Shown: piece by piece, positions 10,618 to 19,241 of the stretch
Layout of the letters: the number at the start of each line of letters is the position of its first letter
Position numbering within the stretch: position 1 is the first letter of the stretch
Source of the DNA: Gallionella sp.
Lineage (GTDB): Bacteria; Pseudomonadota; Gammaproteobacteria; Burkholderiales; Gallionellaceae
NCBI GenBank assembly: GCA_030645775.1
Contig: JAUSLX010000053.1
Coordinates: forward strand, 1 to 46,064
Direction: 5' to 3'
DNA length: 46,064 nt
Program-made: the position numbers and the translations under genes
The notes under the pieces: generated by a model
Database searches by the model: none
The model's input: the letters and a program-made list of their open reading frames with translations, nothing else
Told to the model about the DNA's origin: nothing

Positions 10618-11733
10618 ATGATAATCGGCATACCCAAGGAACTGAAAACCAACGAGAACCGCATCTCGCTGACACCCGGCGGCGCGGAGGCACTGGTCGC
10701 GAACGGACATTCCGTTCTGGTCGAAACAGGTGCGGGCACGGGCAGCGGCTTCAGCGACGAACAATACCTGTTCGCCGGTGCACACATTGAAGCAGCAGCC
10801 GCCACGATCTGGGCTGCAGCTGATATGATCGTAAAGGTCAAAGAACCCATTGAAGCCGAGTGGTCACACATCAAGCCCGGCCAGATTATTTTCACCTATT
10901 TTCACTTTGCGGCCAGCGAGCCATTAACCCAGGCGCACATCGCCTCCAATGCGATCTGCATCGCGTATGAGACGGTCGAGCTGCCCTCGCGCGAATTGCC
11001 CTTGCTGACTCCCATGTCCGAAGTTGCCGGGCGCATGGCCGTGCAGGAAGGTGCAAAGTATCTGGAGAAGTTGCAGGGTGGCCGTGGCGTGCTGCTCGGC
11101 GGCGTGCCCGGTGTACCGCCCGCCAGAGTCTTGATCCTCGGCGGAGGCGTGGTCGGGATGAATGCGGCCAAAATGGCAGCAGGTCTGGGCGCTACCGTGA
11201 TCATTCTTGACACATCACTGGAAAAACTGCGCCAGCTCAGCCACACCATGCCCGCCAATGTGCAGCTGGTATTCTCCAACCGGCACAATCTGCTGGAACA
11301 AATCACCAGTGCCGACCTGATCATCGGCGCGGTATTGATACCGGGTGGCGTGACACCCAAATTACTGCGCCGCGAAGATCTCAAACTGATGCGCAAAGGA
11401 ACGGTCATCGTGGACACTTCAATTGATCAGGGTGGCTGTAGCGAGACCATACATTCGACCACACATGAAAACCCGACTTTCATCGTGGACGGCGTGGTTC
11501 ACTACGGCGTGACCAATATGCCCGGCAGCGTGCCGGTCACCTCGACCCTGGCACTCACCAACGCAACCTTTCCCTTCGTGCTGCAACTGGCTGACAAAGG
11601 CTGGCAGCGGGCGCTGAAAGAATCACCCGCGCTGCTCAAGGGACTGAATATCGTCGACGGCAAGGTCACCTACAAAAAGGTGGCGGAAGCGTTCAATCTG
11701 GAATATCACCTTCCCTATACCTTCCTGAACTGA
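10618..11733 (+). CDS. ald: Alanine dehydrogenase
   Basis: MIIGIPKELKTNENRISLTPGGAEALVANGH; Rossmann motif LGGGVVGMNAAKMAAGLGA. Confidence 0.97.
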   Translation: MIIGIPKELKTNENRISLTPGGAEALVANGHSVLVETGAGTGSGFSDEQYLFAGAHIEAAAATIWAAADMIVKVKEPIEAEWSHIKPGQIIFTYFHFAASEPLTQAHIASNAICIAYETVELPSRELPLLTPMSEVAGRMAVQEGAKYLEKLQGGRGVLLGGVPGVPPARVLILGGGVVGMNAAKMAAGLGATVIILDTSLEKLRQLSHTMPANVQLVFSNRHNLLEQITSADLIIGAVLIPGGVTPKLLRREDLKLMRKGTVIVDTSIDQGGCSETIHSTTHENPTFIVDGVVHYGVTNMPGSVPVTSTLALTNATFPFVLQLADKGWQRALKESPALLKGLNIVDGKVTYKKVAEAFNLEYHLPYTFLN

Positions 11734-11795
11734 GCCATATTGAATTCCCCGGCCGTCTTTTAGCTTTTCCGTAGCCAATTTTTTTGGCCGGTCTG

Positions 11796-11801
11796 TATAA
11801 T
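11796..11801 (+). promoter_or_regulatory. Putative -10 box TATAAT upstream of rdgC
   Basis: ctgTATAATcgg about 25 nt before the rdgC ATG; no convincing -35. Confidence 0.4.
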
Positions 11802-11825
11802 CGGCGGTTTTTCGGGAAACCTGCC

Positions 11826-12728
11826 ATGTGGTTTAAAAATATTTTCATTTATCACCTGCCTGCTGATTGCGCCATTACGGCCGCCGCATTACAGGAAAAG
11901 CTGGCGCTCAAGCCGTTACAACCGTGCAGCGGACTGGACAAACAGAGGCGCGGGTGGGTTTCCTGCCGTGGCGATAACCGCCTGGTTCACGCAAGCAACG
12001 GGCAAATCCTGTTTGCACTGGGCGTAGAACAAAAATTATTGCCGGCCAGCATCATCAACCGCTTTGCCAAAGAACGTGTCACCGACATCGAGGCGCAACA
12101 GGGCTACAAAGTGGGCCGCAAAGAACTGAAGGACATCAAGGAAGCCATTACCGCAGAGTTGCTCCCCAGAGCCTTTGCGATTCAACGCACCACCTGCGCA
12201 TGGCTGGACACGGCCAACGGTCGCCTGATCATAGACGCGGCTTCTGCGGCCAAGGCGGAAGAGTTGCTGGAATTTCTGCACAAAACACTGGATGATCTGC
12301 CGGTCAAGCCGTTGCACACCGAACTCTCCCCGGTTGCCGCGATGACTGACTGGCTTGCCGGTGACCATGCACCGGCGGGCTTCACGATAGACCGAGAACT
12401 GGAACTGCGCGCCACAGGTGAAAGCCGCGCTACGGTACGTTATGCCAATCACGCGCTGGAAGGTGAAGAGATTCTTGCTCATATCGCGGCGGGAAAGCGC
12501 GCCACCCGTCTGGGCATGACCTGGAACAGCCGGATTTCCTTCGTCATGACCGAGCAGCTGCAAATCAAGCGACTCGAATTTCTGGATATCATCAAGGAAG
12601 AATCAACCACACTGGCTGATAATGCTGACGAGATGTTCGAGCTTGACTTCACGCTGATGACAGGCGAACTGGCCAGGATGCTGACCGATCTTACCGAGGC
12701 ATTAGGCGGAGAAAAAGCCCACGGTTGA
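11826..12728 (+). CDS. rdgC: Recombination-associated protein RdgC
   Basis: MWFKNIFIYHL start, GRKELKDIKEAITAELLPRAF...LIIDAASAAKAEELLEFL typical of RdgC. Confidence 0.96.
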   Translation: MWFKNIFIYHLPADCAITAAALQEKLALKPLQPCSGLDKQRRGWVSCRGDNRLVHASNGQILFALGVEQKLLPASIINRFAKERVTDIEAQQGYKVGRKELKDIKEAITAELLPRAFAIQRTTCAWLDTANGRLIIDAASAAKAEELLEFLHKTLDDLPVKPLHTELSPVAAMTDWLAGDHAPAGFTIDRELELRATGESRATVRYANHALEGEEILAHIAAGKRATRLGMTWNSRISFVMTEQLQIKRLEFLDIIKEESTTLADNADEMFELDFTLMTGELARMLTDLTEALGGEKAHG

Positions 12729-12779
12729 AGATCGCAGATTTCAGCTTAAATTCAGCTAATGAACAATTCGGGTTTATTC

Positions 12780-12800
12780 AAAAAAATCATTGATTTTTTT
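12780..12800. repeat. A/T palindrome downstream of rdgC
   Basis: AAAAAAATC-ATT-GATTTTTTT perfect 9-bp arms; possible weak bidirectional terminator. Confidence 0.5.
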
Positions 12801-12830
12801 ATAAATTCGTTGAACTTATTTTAAATACGA

Positions 12831-12950
12831 CTGCCTGAGTGTACAGTTAGCGCAAGCTGACGCCTGTCTAGCCCCCTGAACAGGTATCTTAACTCCTCCC
12901 AAATTGTTAAGACATTTGCCCCTGGCCGTCATGGCTCAGGGGCTTTTTTT
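12831..12950 (+). ncRNA. Candidate intergenic small RNA with three stem-loops plus intrinsic terminator
   Basis: GTTAGC-GCAA-GCTGAC (12846-12861); CCTGT-loop CTAGCCCCCTGA-ACAGG (12863-12884); TCTTAAC-loop TCCTCCCAAATT-GTTAAGA (12887-12912); terminator 12918-12950. 5' end uncertain. Confidence 0.6.
12918..12950 (+). terminator. Rho-independent terminator
   Basis: GCCCCTG-gccgtcatggct-CAGGGGC followed by TTTTTTT. Confidence 0.9.
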
Positions 12951-12965
12951 GGATTGCTGCGAACT

Positions 12966-13058
12966 AACGGGCATGGCGAGCAGCCACACCTGATAATGAA
13001 ATGGTTCTAGCAGGGATATTGCCCTCGGGCAATAACTCGCAAACTCGCCATGCCCGTT
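12966..13058. repeat. Palindromic repeat family A, copy 1 (loop expanded)
   Basis: AACGGGCATGGCGAG (12966-12980) / CTCGCCATGCCCGTT (13044-13058) perfect 15-bp inverted repeat; loop contains TATTGCCC-TC-GGGCAATA (13017-13034). Confidence 0.92.
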
Positions 13059-13152
13059 TCCTCCCTTGCAGGGCGCATTTCGGCGGAGCCGAAATCGTTC
13101 GCAAGGCACGGAGCTTGCTCCGCGAAACCCCTTGTTCACCCCCCGCCCCCCT

Positions 13153-13227
13153 CTGATGGAACTACTAGCCATTCCACTAAGCCAGCACACCCTAAAGGGT
13201 ACAAGAGCTGGCAAGTGTCTGGTTATC
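13153..13227 (+). repeat. Hairpin repeat family B, copy 1
   Basis: CTGATGGAACTACTAGCCATTCCACTAAGCCAGC...GAGCTGGCAAGTGTCTGGTTATC, matching the reverse complement of 39886-39942. Confidence 0.85.
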
Positions 13228-13298
13228 CCAAAGGGCGAGGGGTACGGTTCGTCGCTACGCGAGTTTCACGTTATGCGGGCTGCGCCGGAACAACAGCT

Positions 13299-14198
13299 TT
13301 AGGCGTCAGGCCGCGCGCGCCACTGCACGCTGCGCATCATCGGTTCCGGTTGCAGGGTGGCATGATGGATGTGGAAGCGTGCCAGCAGGAGCGCGTGGCT
13401 TGCCGTCATCACCTGTTCCCAGTGCGCCATGTCCTCCACCACCAGGTGCGCGGTAAGCAGGGGTTCATCCGACTTCACCGCCCAGATATGCAGGTCATGC
13501 ACCGAAGCCACACCCGGAACGGCGGCTAACTCTTTGCCCACTGTTTCGGGATCGATGCTGAACGGCGCACCTTCCATCAAACCGTGCAACACCTCCCGCA
13601 ACAGCCGCAGGCTGGAGACCAGAATCAACGCGCCGATGACCAATGACAGAATGGGGTCGATCGGCATCCAGCCGGTATGGGTGATGACCAGGCCGGAGAG
13701 CAGGGCCGCCACCGATCCCAACAAGTCGCCCATCACATGCAGAAACGCCGCGCGCGTGTTGAGATTTTTCTCGCCGCGCGCAAGCAGCCAGGCCACCAGC
13801 AAGTTAATGGCAAGACCGATGGCGGCTGTGACGGATACCGCTTCGCCCATCACCGCTTGCGGCGTTTGCAGACGTTCGACGGCTGTCACCACCAGCCAGA
13901 CCACCAGTGCCAGCAATCCCACACTGTTGATCAGGGCGGCGATGAACTCGGCGCGCCCCAGACCGTAACTGTGTCGCGGCGAGGGTGGCCGCTGCGCCAG
14001 CCATGCCGCTACAGCAGCCAATAACAACGCCGCTGCGTCGTTGACCATGTGCCCGGCATCGGCAACCAGCGCCAGCGAACCGGCCCACAGACCCACACCT
14101 GCTTCCACGGCGGCGAAGCCTAAAGTGAGCAACATGGCCCACAGCAGTGTGGCGCCTGCGGCGACATGACGGTGGTCGTGGTCGTGACTCATATTCAT
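13299..14198 (-). CDS. Cation diffusion facilitator family metal efflux transporter
   Basis: VADAGHMVNDAAALLLAAVAAWLA, HVMGDLLGSVAAL, GWMPIDPILSLVIGALI, cytoplasmic domain VASVHDLHIWAVKSDEPLLTAHLVV. Confidence 0.93.
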   Translation of the reverse strand: MNMSHDHDHRHVAAGATLLWAMLLTLGFAAVEAGVGLWAGSLALVADAGHMVNDAAALLLAAVAAWLAQRPPSPRHSYGLGRAEFIAALINSVGLLALVVWLVVTAVERLQTPQAVMGEAVSVTAAIGLAINLLVAWLLARGEKNLNTRAAFLHVMGDLLGSVAALLSGLVITHTGWMPIDPILSLVIGALILVSSLRLLREVLHGLMEGAPFSIDPETVGKELAAVPGVASVHDLHIWAVKSDEPLLTAHLVVEDMAHWEQVMTASHALLLARFHIHHATLQPEPMMRSVQWRARPDA

Positions 14199-14345
14199 TT
14201 TCTCCGTAACTGCCCTGTCAATTGTGTTCCCGGCGCAACGGTGTTGAACACGGTGCCGTATTTCTTCACGTTCTCGTGCAGCAGCGCCAGCCTCCGTTCG
14301 TCTTCGTCCGTATCCACGATGATTTCGTAGCTGATGGATTCTATC
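14195..14345 (-). pseudogene. OsmC-family protein, C-terminal remnant
   Basis: SYEIIVDTDEDERRLALLHENVKKYGTVFNTVAPGTQLTGQLRRK, OsmC-like C-terminus, no N-terminal domain or start. Confidence 0.7.
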
Positions 14346-15099
14346 TTCGGCTGCACATGTCGTGCGCCTCGCCGATCAGCACCGCGTCGTACTGCCCGCC
14401 CGGAATCAGTCCGCTCTCGGCGGCATCGAGCACGGCCTGCACATTGGCAGCCTGCCGCTCCGTAAAATCGGGAATCTCTTTTTCGGTGGGTATCGGCAGG
14501 CCGTAAGTACGCAGCATTTTGTAGCACCAGGCATGGAAGGTCGAAGTGACCACCTTGTCCTCCACCCCTCTGTCCTGCATCACATTTTCCAGCCGCCCCG
14601 AGATGCCGTTCGCAAAACTCAGCAGCAGCAGCACCGGGCGGCTTGCCGCGCGCGCGATCTGCTCGGCGCGGAACGCCAGAATCAGCGTCTTGCCCGAGCC
14701 CGCCACACCGCGCACGATGCGGTGTCCTTCGCCCATGCTGCGCGCCAGCAACTCCTGTTGCATGTCCATCACGTCCAGTATGCGGAAGATGCGGCTGGCT
14801 TCCTGTTCAAGGTAGGGCGCGCGGCAAAACAGCGAGCCGCCTTTGCTCATATCTACCGTGCGGTACAAGCCTGCCCATTCGTACAGGGTTTCGTAGGTGT
14901 CGCGGTGCAGTGCTTTGAAGTAATTCTCGTCGAAGCGGACGGAGGGTTCGAGTTCGGTGATGAAGCGGGTGTAGGCTTGTTGCAGAAGCGTTGCTTCCAC
15001 TTCATGCAACAAGTCCGGCGCTTCTATTCCCAAGCGGTTTTTGGGAATGTCGGTGCCGGTTAGGTAGATGTCACTTTCTGCGAATTGATACTTGGACAC
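14341..15099 (-). pseudogene. Chimeric ORF: Fic-family toxin N-terminus fused in frame to an internal P-loop helicase fragment
   Basis: Residues 1 to about 106 Fic-like (TYETLYEWAGLYRTVDMSKGGSLFCRAPYLEQEASRIF) lacking HPFx[DE]GNGR; residues about 107-248 helicase-like (MQQELLARSMGEGHRIVRGVAGSGKTLILAFRAEQIA...YDAVLIGEAHD) lacking downstream motifs. Confidence 0.75.
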
Positions 15100-15229
15100 G
15101 GTGCTGTTCCATCAATGCTTTTGCCTGTTTTTGGATTGCGGTGGACTGCACAGGTTTGTAGCCTTCGATCTGCATTGACGTCTGAACAGCTTGGGCGATT
15201 TTCTGGTTCAGGCTGGCGCTGACTTGCAT
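15071..15229 (-). CDS. VbhA-like Fic antitoxin (putative)
   Basis: 52 aa MQVSASLNQKIAQAVQTSMQIEGYKPVQSTAIQKQAKALMEQHRVQVSIRRK with SxxxEG inhibitory motif; GGAGAG SD; overlaps start of the Fic remnant. Confidence 0.65.
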   Translation of the reverse strand: MQVSASLNQKIAQAVQTSMQIEGYKPVQSTAIQKQAKALMEQHRVQVSIRRK

Positions 15230-15247
15230 CGTTCTCTCCCCATCGTG

Positions 15248-15269
15248 TTCGCCTGTATGGCGAATTATA
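15248..15269 (-). promoter_or_regulatory. Extended -10 promoter (TGATATAAT) abutting palindromic operator candidate TTCGCC-N5-GGCGAA
   Basis: ATTATA at 15264-15269 (TATAAT on minus strand) preceded by TGn; inverted repeat 15248-15253/15259-15264; about 20-35 nt upstream of the antitoxin ATG. Confidence 0.6.
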
Positions 15270-15342
15270 TCAGTTCCCCTAGGCTGGTCTGAGTTTGCGA
15301 TGCCCCGAATTAAAGTGGGCGGGTTCGCATTATTTTTTAGAA

Positions 15343-15465
15343 TCACGCCGCCATCTTCAATTCAACTGTCTTTCCCGCTCTGGTCGCCAGCGTGATCAGC
15401 ATGTCCAGACTGAATTTCTCGAATTTGCCGCGTATCAGGTCTGACACGCGTGATTGCGAGATGTC
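15343..15465 (-). pseudogene. XRE/HigA-like HTH antitoxin, C-terminal remnant
   Basis: Reverse-strand translation LDISQSRVSDLIRGKFEKFSLDMLITLATRAGKTVELKMAA*, no start codon of its own; 5' side fused to acr3. Confidence 0.7.
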
Positions 15466-16475
15466 GAGTACCATCCCTGGCTGCGATTCACGATATACAC
15501 CACGGAGAGCATCACTGGCACTTCAATCAATACTCCAACCACAGTGGCCAGCGCCGCGCCCGATTCGAAGCCGAACAAGCTGATGGCAGCCGCAACCGCC
15601 AATTCGAAGAAGTTGGATGCGCCGATCAAGGCGGAAGGTCCTGCCACGCAATGCGCCTCTCCCACGCGACGATTCAGCCAGTATGCCAATCCCGAGTTGA
15701 AATAGACCTGGATGGTGATGGGCACGGCCAGCATCAGGATGATGAGCGGCTGCTCGACGATGGCCTTGCCCTGAAAGGCGAACAGCAGCACCAGCGTGAG
15801 CAGCAGCGCGGAGATCGACCACGGCCCGATCCTGGCTAAAGTCAGCTCAAAAGCAGCTTGCCCTTTTCTGAGCAACAGCTTGCGTAACAGTTGCGAAATG
15901 ATGACGGGAATGACGATATAGAGCAGCACCGACACCAGCAAGGTATCCCAAGGCACGATGATGGAAGAAAGCCCCAGTAGCAAGGCCACCAAGGGGGCGA
16001 ATGCGAACACCATGATGGCATCGTTGAGTGCCACCTGGCTCAGGGTGAACAGCGGCTCGCCGTTCACCAGGCGACTCCACACGAACACCATCGCGGTGCA
16101 AGGTGCTGCCGCGAGCAGGATCAGACCGGCTACGTAGCTATCCAATTGCTCTGCGGGCAGATACGGGGCGAACAGGTGGCGGATAAATATCCACGCCAAA
16201 AGAGCCATTGAGAATGGTTTTACTGCCCAATTGATGAACAAGGTGACGCCGATACCGCGCCAGTGTTTGCGCACCTCATGCAGGGCGCCGAAGTCGATGC
16301 GCAGCAGCATGGGAATGATCATCACCCAGATCAGCAAGCCGACCGGAATGTTGACCTTGGCGATCTCCAGCGTGCCCAGCCAGTGGAACGGTGCAGGGAT
16401 GGTCTGCCCGAGTATCACACCGACGATGATGCACAGAAAAACCCAAAGGGTGAGGTAACGCTCGAAGATATTCAT
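15435..16475 (-). CDS. acr3: ACR3-family arsenite efflux permease
   Basis: MNIFERYLTLWVFLCIIVGVILG, AAPCTAMVFVWSRLVNGEPLFTLSQVALND, VVYIVNRSQGWY near C-terminus; last about 10 residues come from the adjacent HTH remnant in another frame. Confidence 0.95.
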   Translation of the reverse strand: MNIFERYLTLWVFLCIIVGVILGQTIPAPFHWLGTLEIAKVNIPVGLLIWVMIIPMLLRIDFGALHEVRKHWRGIGVTLFINWAVKPFSMALLAWIFIRHLFAPYLPAEQLDSYVAGLILLAAAPCTAMVFVWSRLVNGEPLFTLSQVALNDAIMVFAFAPLVALLLGLSSIIVPWDTLLVSVLLYIVIPVIISQLLRKLLLRKGQAAFELTLARIGPWSISALLLTLVLLFAFQGKAIVEQPLIILMLAVPITIQVYFNSGLAYWLNRRVGEAHCVAGPSALIGASNFFELAVAAAISLFGFESGAALATVVGVLIEVPVMLSVVYIVNRSQGWYSTSRNHACQT

Positions 16476-16500
16476 GTTTTATCCTTGGCTGATTTTCATA

Positions 16501-16572
16501 GGGTGGACACGTTGTATGTGCCCACGCGTTCCTTCATTTGCGCACCGCGTGGGCACAGAAGCGTGCCCACCC
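16501..16572. repeat. Nested palindromic element between arsA and acr3
   Basis: GGGTGGACACG (16501-16511)/CGTGCCCACCC (16562-16572) and GTGCCCACGCG (16518-16528)/CGCGTGGGCAC (16546-16556). Confidence 0.85.
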
Positions 16573-18314
16573 TACCTTGTTAATTTCAGTAACGCCGCAA
16601 TTCCCACCGGTTCCTCCGCATGTACTGGCACGACAGCGATCCGTTTTGCATAGCGCTGCTGGACTGATTCGAGTTGCTTCCATTCTTGTTCTGCCCTCAA
16701 CGCTAACAGACGAGAAGCAGGATGTGCTGCTGCAAGACTTTGATTGACGATCCATGCCCACGGTGCTATGCCCGCACGGCGCAAATCCTCTTGCAGATTC
16801 GCAGCCTCCAATACAGGTGTGGTTTCAGCCAGCGTCACAATGAGGATGCGCGTGTGTTGCTGATTTTGGAGTTGCATCATCGGTGTGGTGAAGCGCGTGC
16901 TGTCTTTCATGTTGCGCGCGACTTCACGATGGTATGCACCAGTCGCATCCAGCAGCAATAAGGTATGTCCGGTGGGGGCGGTATCCATCACTACAAAGGC
17001 GTGATTCGCTTCACGTATGGCACGCGAGAACGCCTGGAATACGGCGATTTCTTCAGTACAGGGTGAACGTAAATCTTCTTCCAACAAGGCGCGACCTTGC
17101 GCGTCCAGATGCTTGCCTTTGGTGTCGAGTACGTGCTGACGATATCGCTCGGTCTCCGCAATTGGATCGATGCGACTCAAGGTGAGATTCGCCGTATCAC
17201 CGCGCAAGGTGTCCTCCAGATGCGCAGCCGGATCGGAAGTGGTGAGTTGCACTTTATGTCCACGTGCGGCCAATTCGACAGCGATTGCCGCAGCCATCGT
17301 GGTTTTACCCACGCCGCCTTTGCCCATCAACATGATCAAGCCATGTCCCGCCTTCTCGATCTCATCGACTAAAGCCGATAGCCTTGGCATATCCGCTGTT
17401 CGATGCTCCACAGCATCAGGCAACTTGACCGGCTCATCGTTAAGCAGCGCACGCAGCGCATCCACTCCCACCAGATTGAATGGCAGCAGGTCGCGCTTAT
17501 CCGTTGGTAATGCGCGCAACACTTCCGGCATGGCAGCCAGTGCACCCTGTTCGCGCTTCAAGATTGCCGATGCCACAGGGTCGCTCGCTTCGCTTTCCGG
17601 CATACACCCATTCACCACCAGATATTGGTGAGAAAAACCGATATGAGCCAATTCTTCACTGGTGCGTGCCGCTTCTATCAAGGTGGAACGCTGTGCGCGC
17701 GCCACCAGCACTAACCGTGTTCGACGCGAATCGGCGAGTACCCCGACCGCATCACTGTAACGTTGGCGCTGTTTTTCCAGACCAGACAATGGGCCAAGGC
17801 AAGAAGCGCCTTCAGGGTTGTCGTCCAGGAATCCACTCCAGGCACCAGGTAATTGCAGCAAACGAATCGTATGTCCCGTAGGAGCCGTATCGAAGATGAT
17901 GTGATCGAAAGGTTCGATCATGGCCGGATTGGTCAGCAACTCAGTGAACTCATCGAATGCTGCAATTTCGGTGGTGCAAGCACCAGAGAGCTGTTCCTCA
18001 ATGCCACGTACAACGGCTTCCGGCAGCACGCCGCGCACCGGCCCCACGATGCGGTCGCGGTAGGCTTGCGCTGCTGCCTGCGGGTCGATCTCCAATGCAG
18101 ACAGATTACCCACCAAAGGGATGTGAGTGATGGCGTTACCAATCGTGACACCGAACACCTGCCCCACGTTCGAAGCAGGATCGGTGCTCACCAGAAGAAC
18201 ACGCTTCCCCTGATCTGCCAAACATACTGCAGCGGCGCAAGCGAGCGAGGTCTTGCCCACACCGCCTTTGCCGGTAAAGAACAGGAATTGAGGAGCATCT
18301 TTTAGCAGTTTCAT
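16572..18314 (-). CDS. arsA: Arsenical pump-driving ATPase, two-domain
   Basis: Two P-loops FFTGKGGVGKTS and LMGKGGVGKTT, two DTAPTGHT signature motifs. Confidence 0.97.
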   Translation of the reverse strand: MKLLKDAPQFLFFTGKGGVGKTSLACAAAVCLADQGKRVLLVSTDPASNVGQVFGVTIGNAITHIPLVGNLSALEIDPQAAAQAYRDRIVGPVRGVLPEAVVRGIEEQLSGACTTEIAAFDEFTELLTNPAMIEPFDHIIFDTAPTGHTIRLLQLPGAWSGFLDDNPEGASCLGPLSGLEKQRQRYSDAVGVLADSRRTRLVLVARAQRSTLIEAARTSEELAHIGFSHQYLVVNGCMPESEASDPVASAILKREQGALAAMPEVLRALPTDKRDLLPFNLVGVDALRALLNDEPVKLPDAVEHRTADMPRLSALVDEIEKAGHGLIMLMGKGGVGKTTMAAAIAVELAARGHKVQLTTSDPAAHLEDTLRGDTANLTLSRIDPIAETERYRQHVLDTKGKHLDAQGRALLEEDLRSPCTEEIAVFQAFSRAIREANHAFVVMDTAPTGHTLLLLDATGAYHREVARNMKDSTRFTTPMMQLQNQQHTRILIVTLAETTPVLEAANLQEDLRRAGIAPWAWIVNQSLAAAHPASRLLALRAEQEWKQLESVQQRYAKRIAVVPVHAEEPVGIAALLKLTR

Positions 18315-18336
18315 GTAACTTACCTTATGGTGTGTC

Positions 18337-18711
18337 CTAGCAGCACTTGCTACCCGAACAACATTCATCGGACTTTACTTCTGTCACTGCCATCGCCCCC
18401 AGGGCTTCAGAAAATCCGGCGAAGCGTGCCAACTCTTTGCGTGTCGGATAGCGTCCAGCCATGACAATTTCCCCGTCGAGCAGGATCAACGGCAGACCTT
18501 CCGCCCCAGAACGCTCAAGAAAACCTTTGACTACTGCACTGTCGGCAAATGCCATCGGTTGCTGCGCGAGGTTGAAGCGTTCGATGTGTCCACCTGCATG
18601 CTTAAGCCAATCCACATCAGCGCTGAAATCCACCAGCGCCTGATCCACTTCAGTTCCACATACGCCCGTGCTGCAACACAAAGCCGGATCGAATACTTGT
18701 AGCTTCTTCAT
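18337..18711 (-). CDS. arsD: Arsenite metallochaperone
   Basis: MKKLQVFDPALCCSTGVCGTEVDQALVDFSADVDWL; C-terminal DECCSGSKCC. Confidence 0.95.
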   Translation of the reverse strand: MKKLQVFDPALCCSTGVCGTEVDQALVDFSADVDWLKHAGGHIERFNLAQQPMAFADSAVVKGFLERSGAEGLPLILLDGEIVMAGRYPTRKELARFAGFSEALGAMAVTEVKSDECCSGSKCC

Positions 18712-18722
18712 GGCAGCCTCTA

Positions 18723-19220
18723 TCAATCCTTAGTACAACCAATTTCGCTCAACCTGTCTTTCAAGGCCAGTTTGTCGAGCTTCTCGATAGGCAATGACAT
18801 GAACAAACCGATACGACGCGCCAACTGTTCCGCTGCTTTGTTGAATGCAGCACGACGCGCATCGTCGCCTTCGATATGTGCCGGGTCTGGTATGCCCCAA
18901 TGCGCAGTCATCGGAGCGCCATACCACACAGGACAAATCTCACCTGCTGCGTTATCGCAAACGGTGAATACGAAATCAAATGCAGGCGCGCCTGGAGCGG
19001 AGAATTCGTCCCAGCTTTTGCTGCGCAGACCTTCGATACTGTGACCATGCGCCTGTAACCACTCGATCGCACCAGGATTGACCTTGCCCGCAGGCTTGCT
19101 ACCGGCGCTGTATGCCTTGAATTTGCCTTTACCCAGGCTATTGAACAGCACTTCGCCCAAGACGCTTCGGGCGGAGTTGCCCGTGCACAGGATCAGTACG
19201 TTGTATTGCTTTTCACTCAT
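18723..19220 (-). CDS. arsC: Arsenate reductase, low-MW phosphatase type
   Basis: NVLILCTGNSARSVLGEVLFNSL, FDFVFTVCDNAAGEICPVWYGAPMTAHWGIPDP. Confidence 0.95.
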   Translation of the reverse strand: MSEKQYNVLILCTGNSARSVLGEVLFNSLGKGKFKAYSAGSKPAGKVNPGAIEWLQAHGHSIEGLRSKSWDEFSAPGAPAFDFVFTVCDNAAGEICPVWYGAPMTAHWGIPDPAHIEGDDARRAAFNKAAEQLARRIGLFMSLPIEKLDKLALKDRLSEIGCTKD

Positions 19221-19241
19221 TTCATTCTTCCTTTGAAGTTA

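Noticed and set aside
12831-12900. Resemblance of CTGAG...GCGCAAGC...CCCCTGAACAGGTATCTTAAC to the 5' half of 6S RNA
   Set aside because: Element is only about 110-120 nt, lacks the closing 3' half and central bubble, and folds well as three independent hairpins plus terminator; similarity judged too short, but a cmsearch against the 6S model would settle it.
14195-14527. 110-aa ORF as an intact gene
   Set aside because: N-terminal half is an out-of-frame reading of the helicase fragment; only the last 45 or so residues are OsmC-like, so treated as a remnant.
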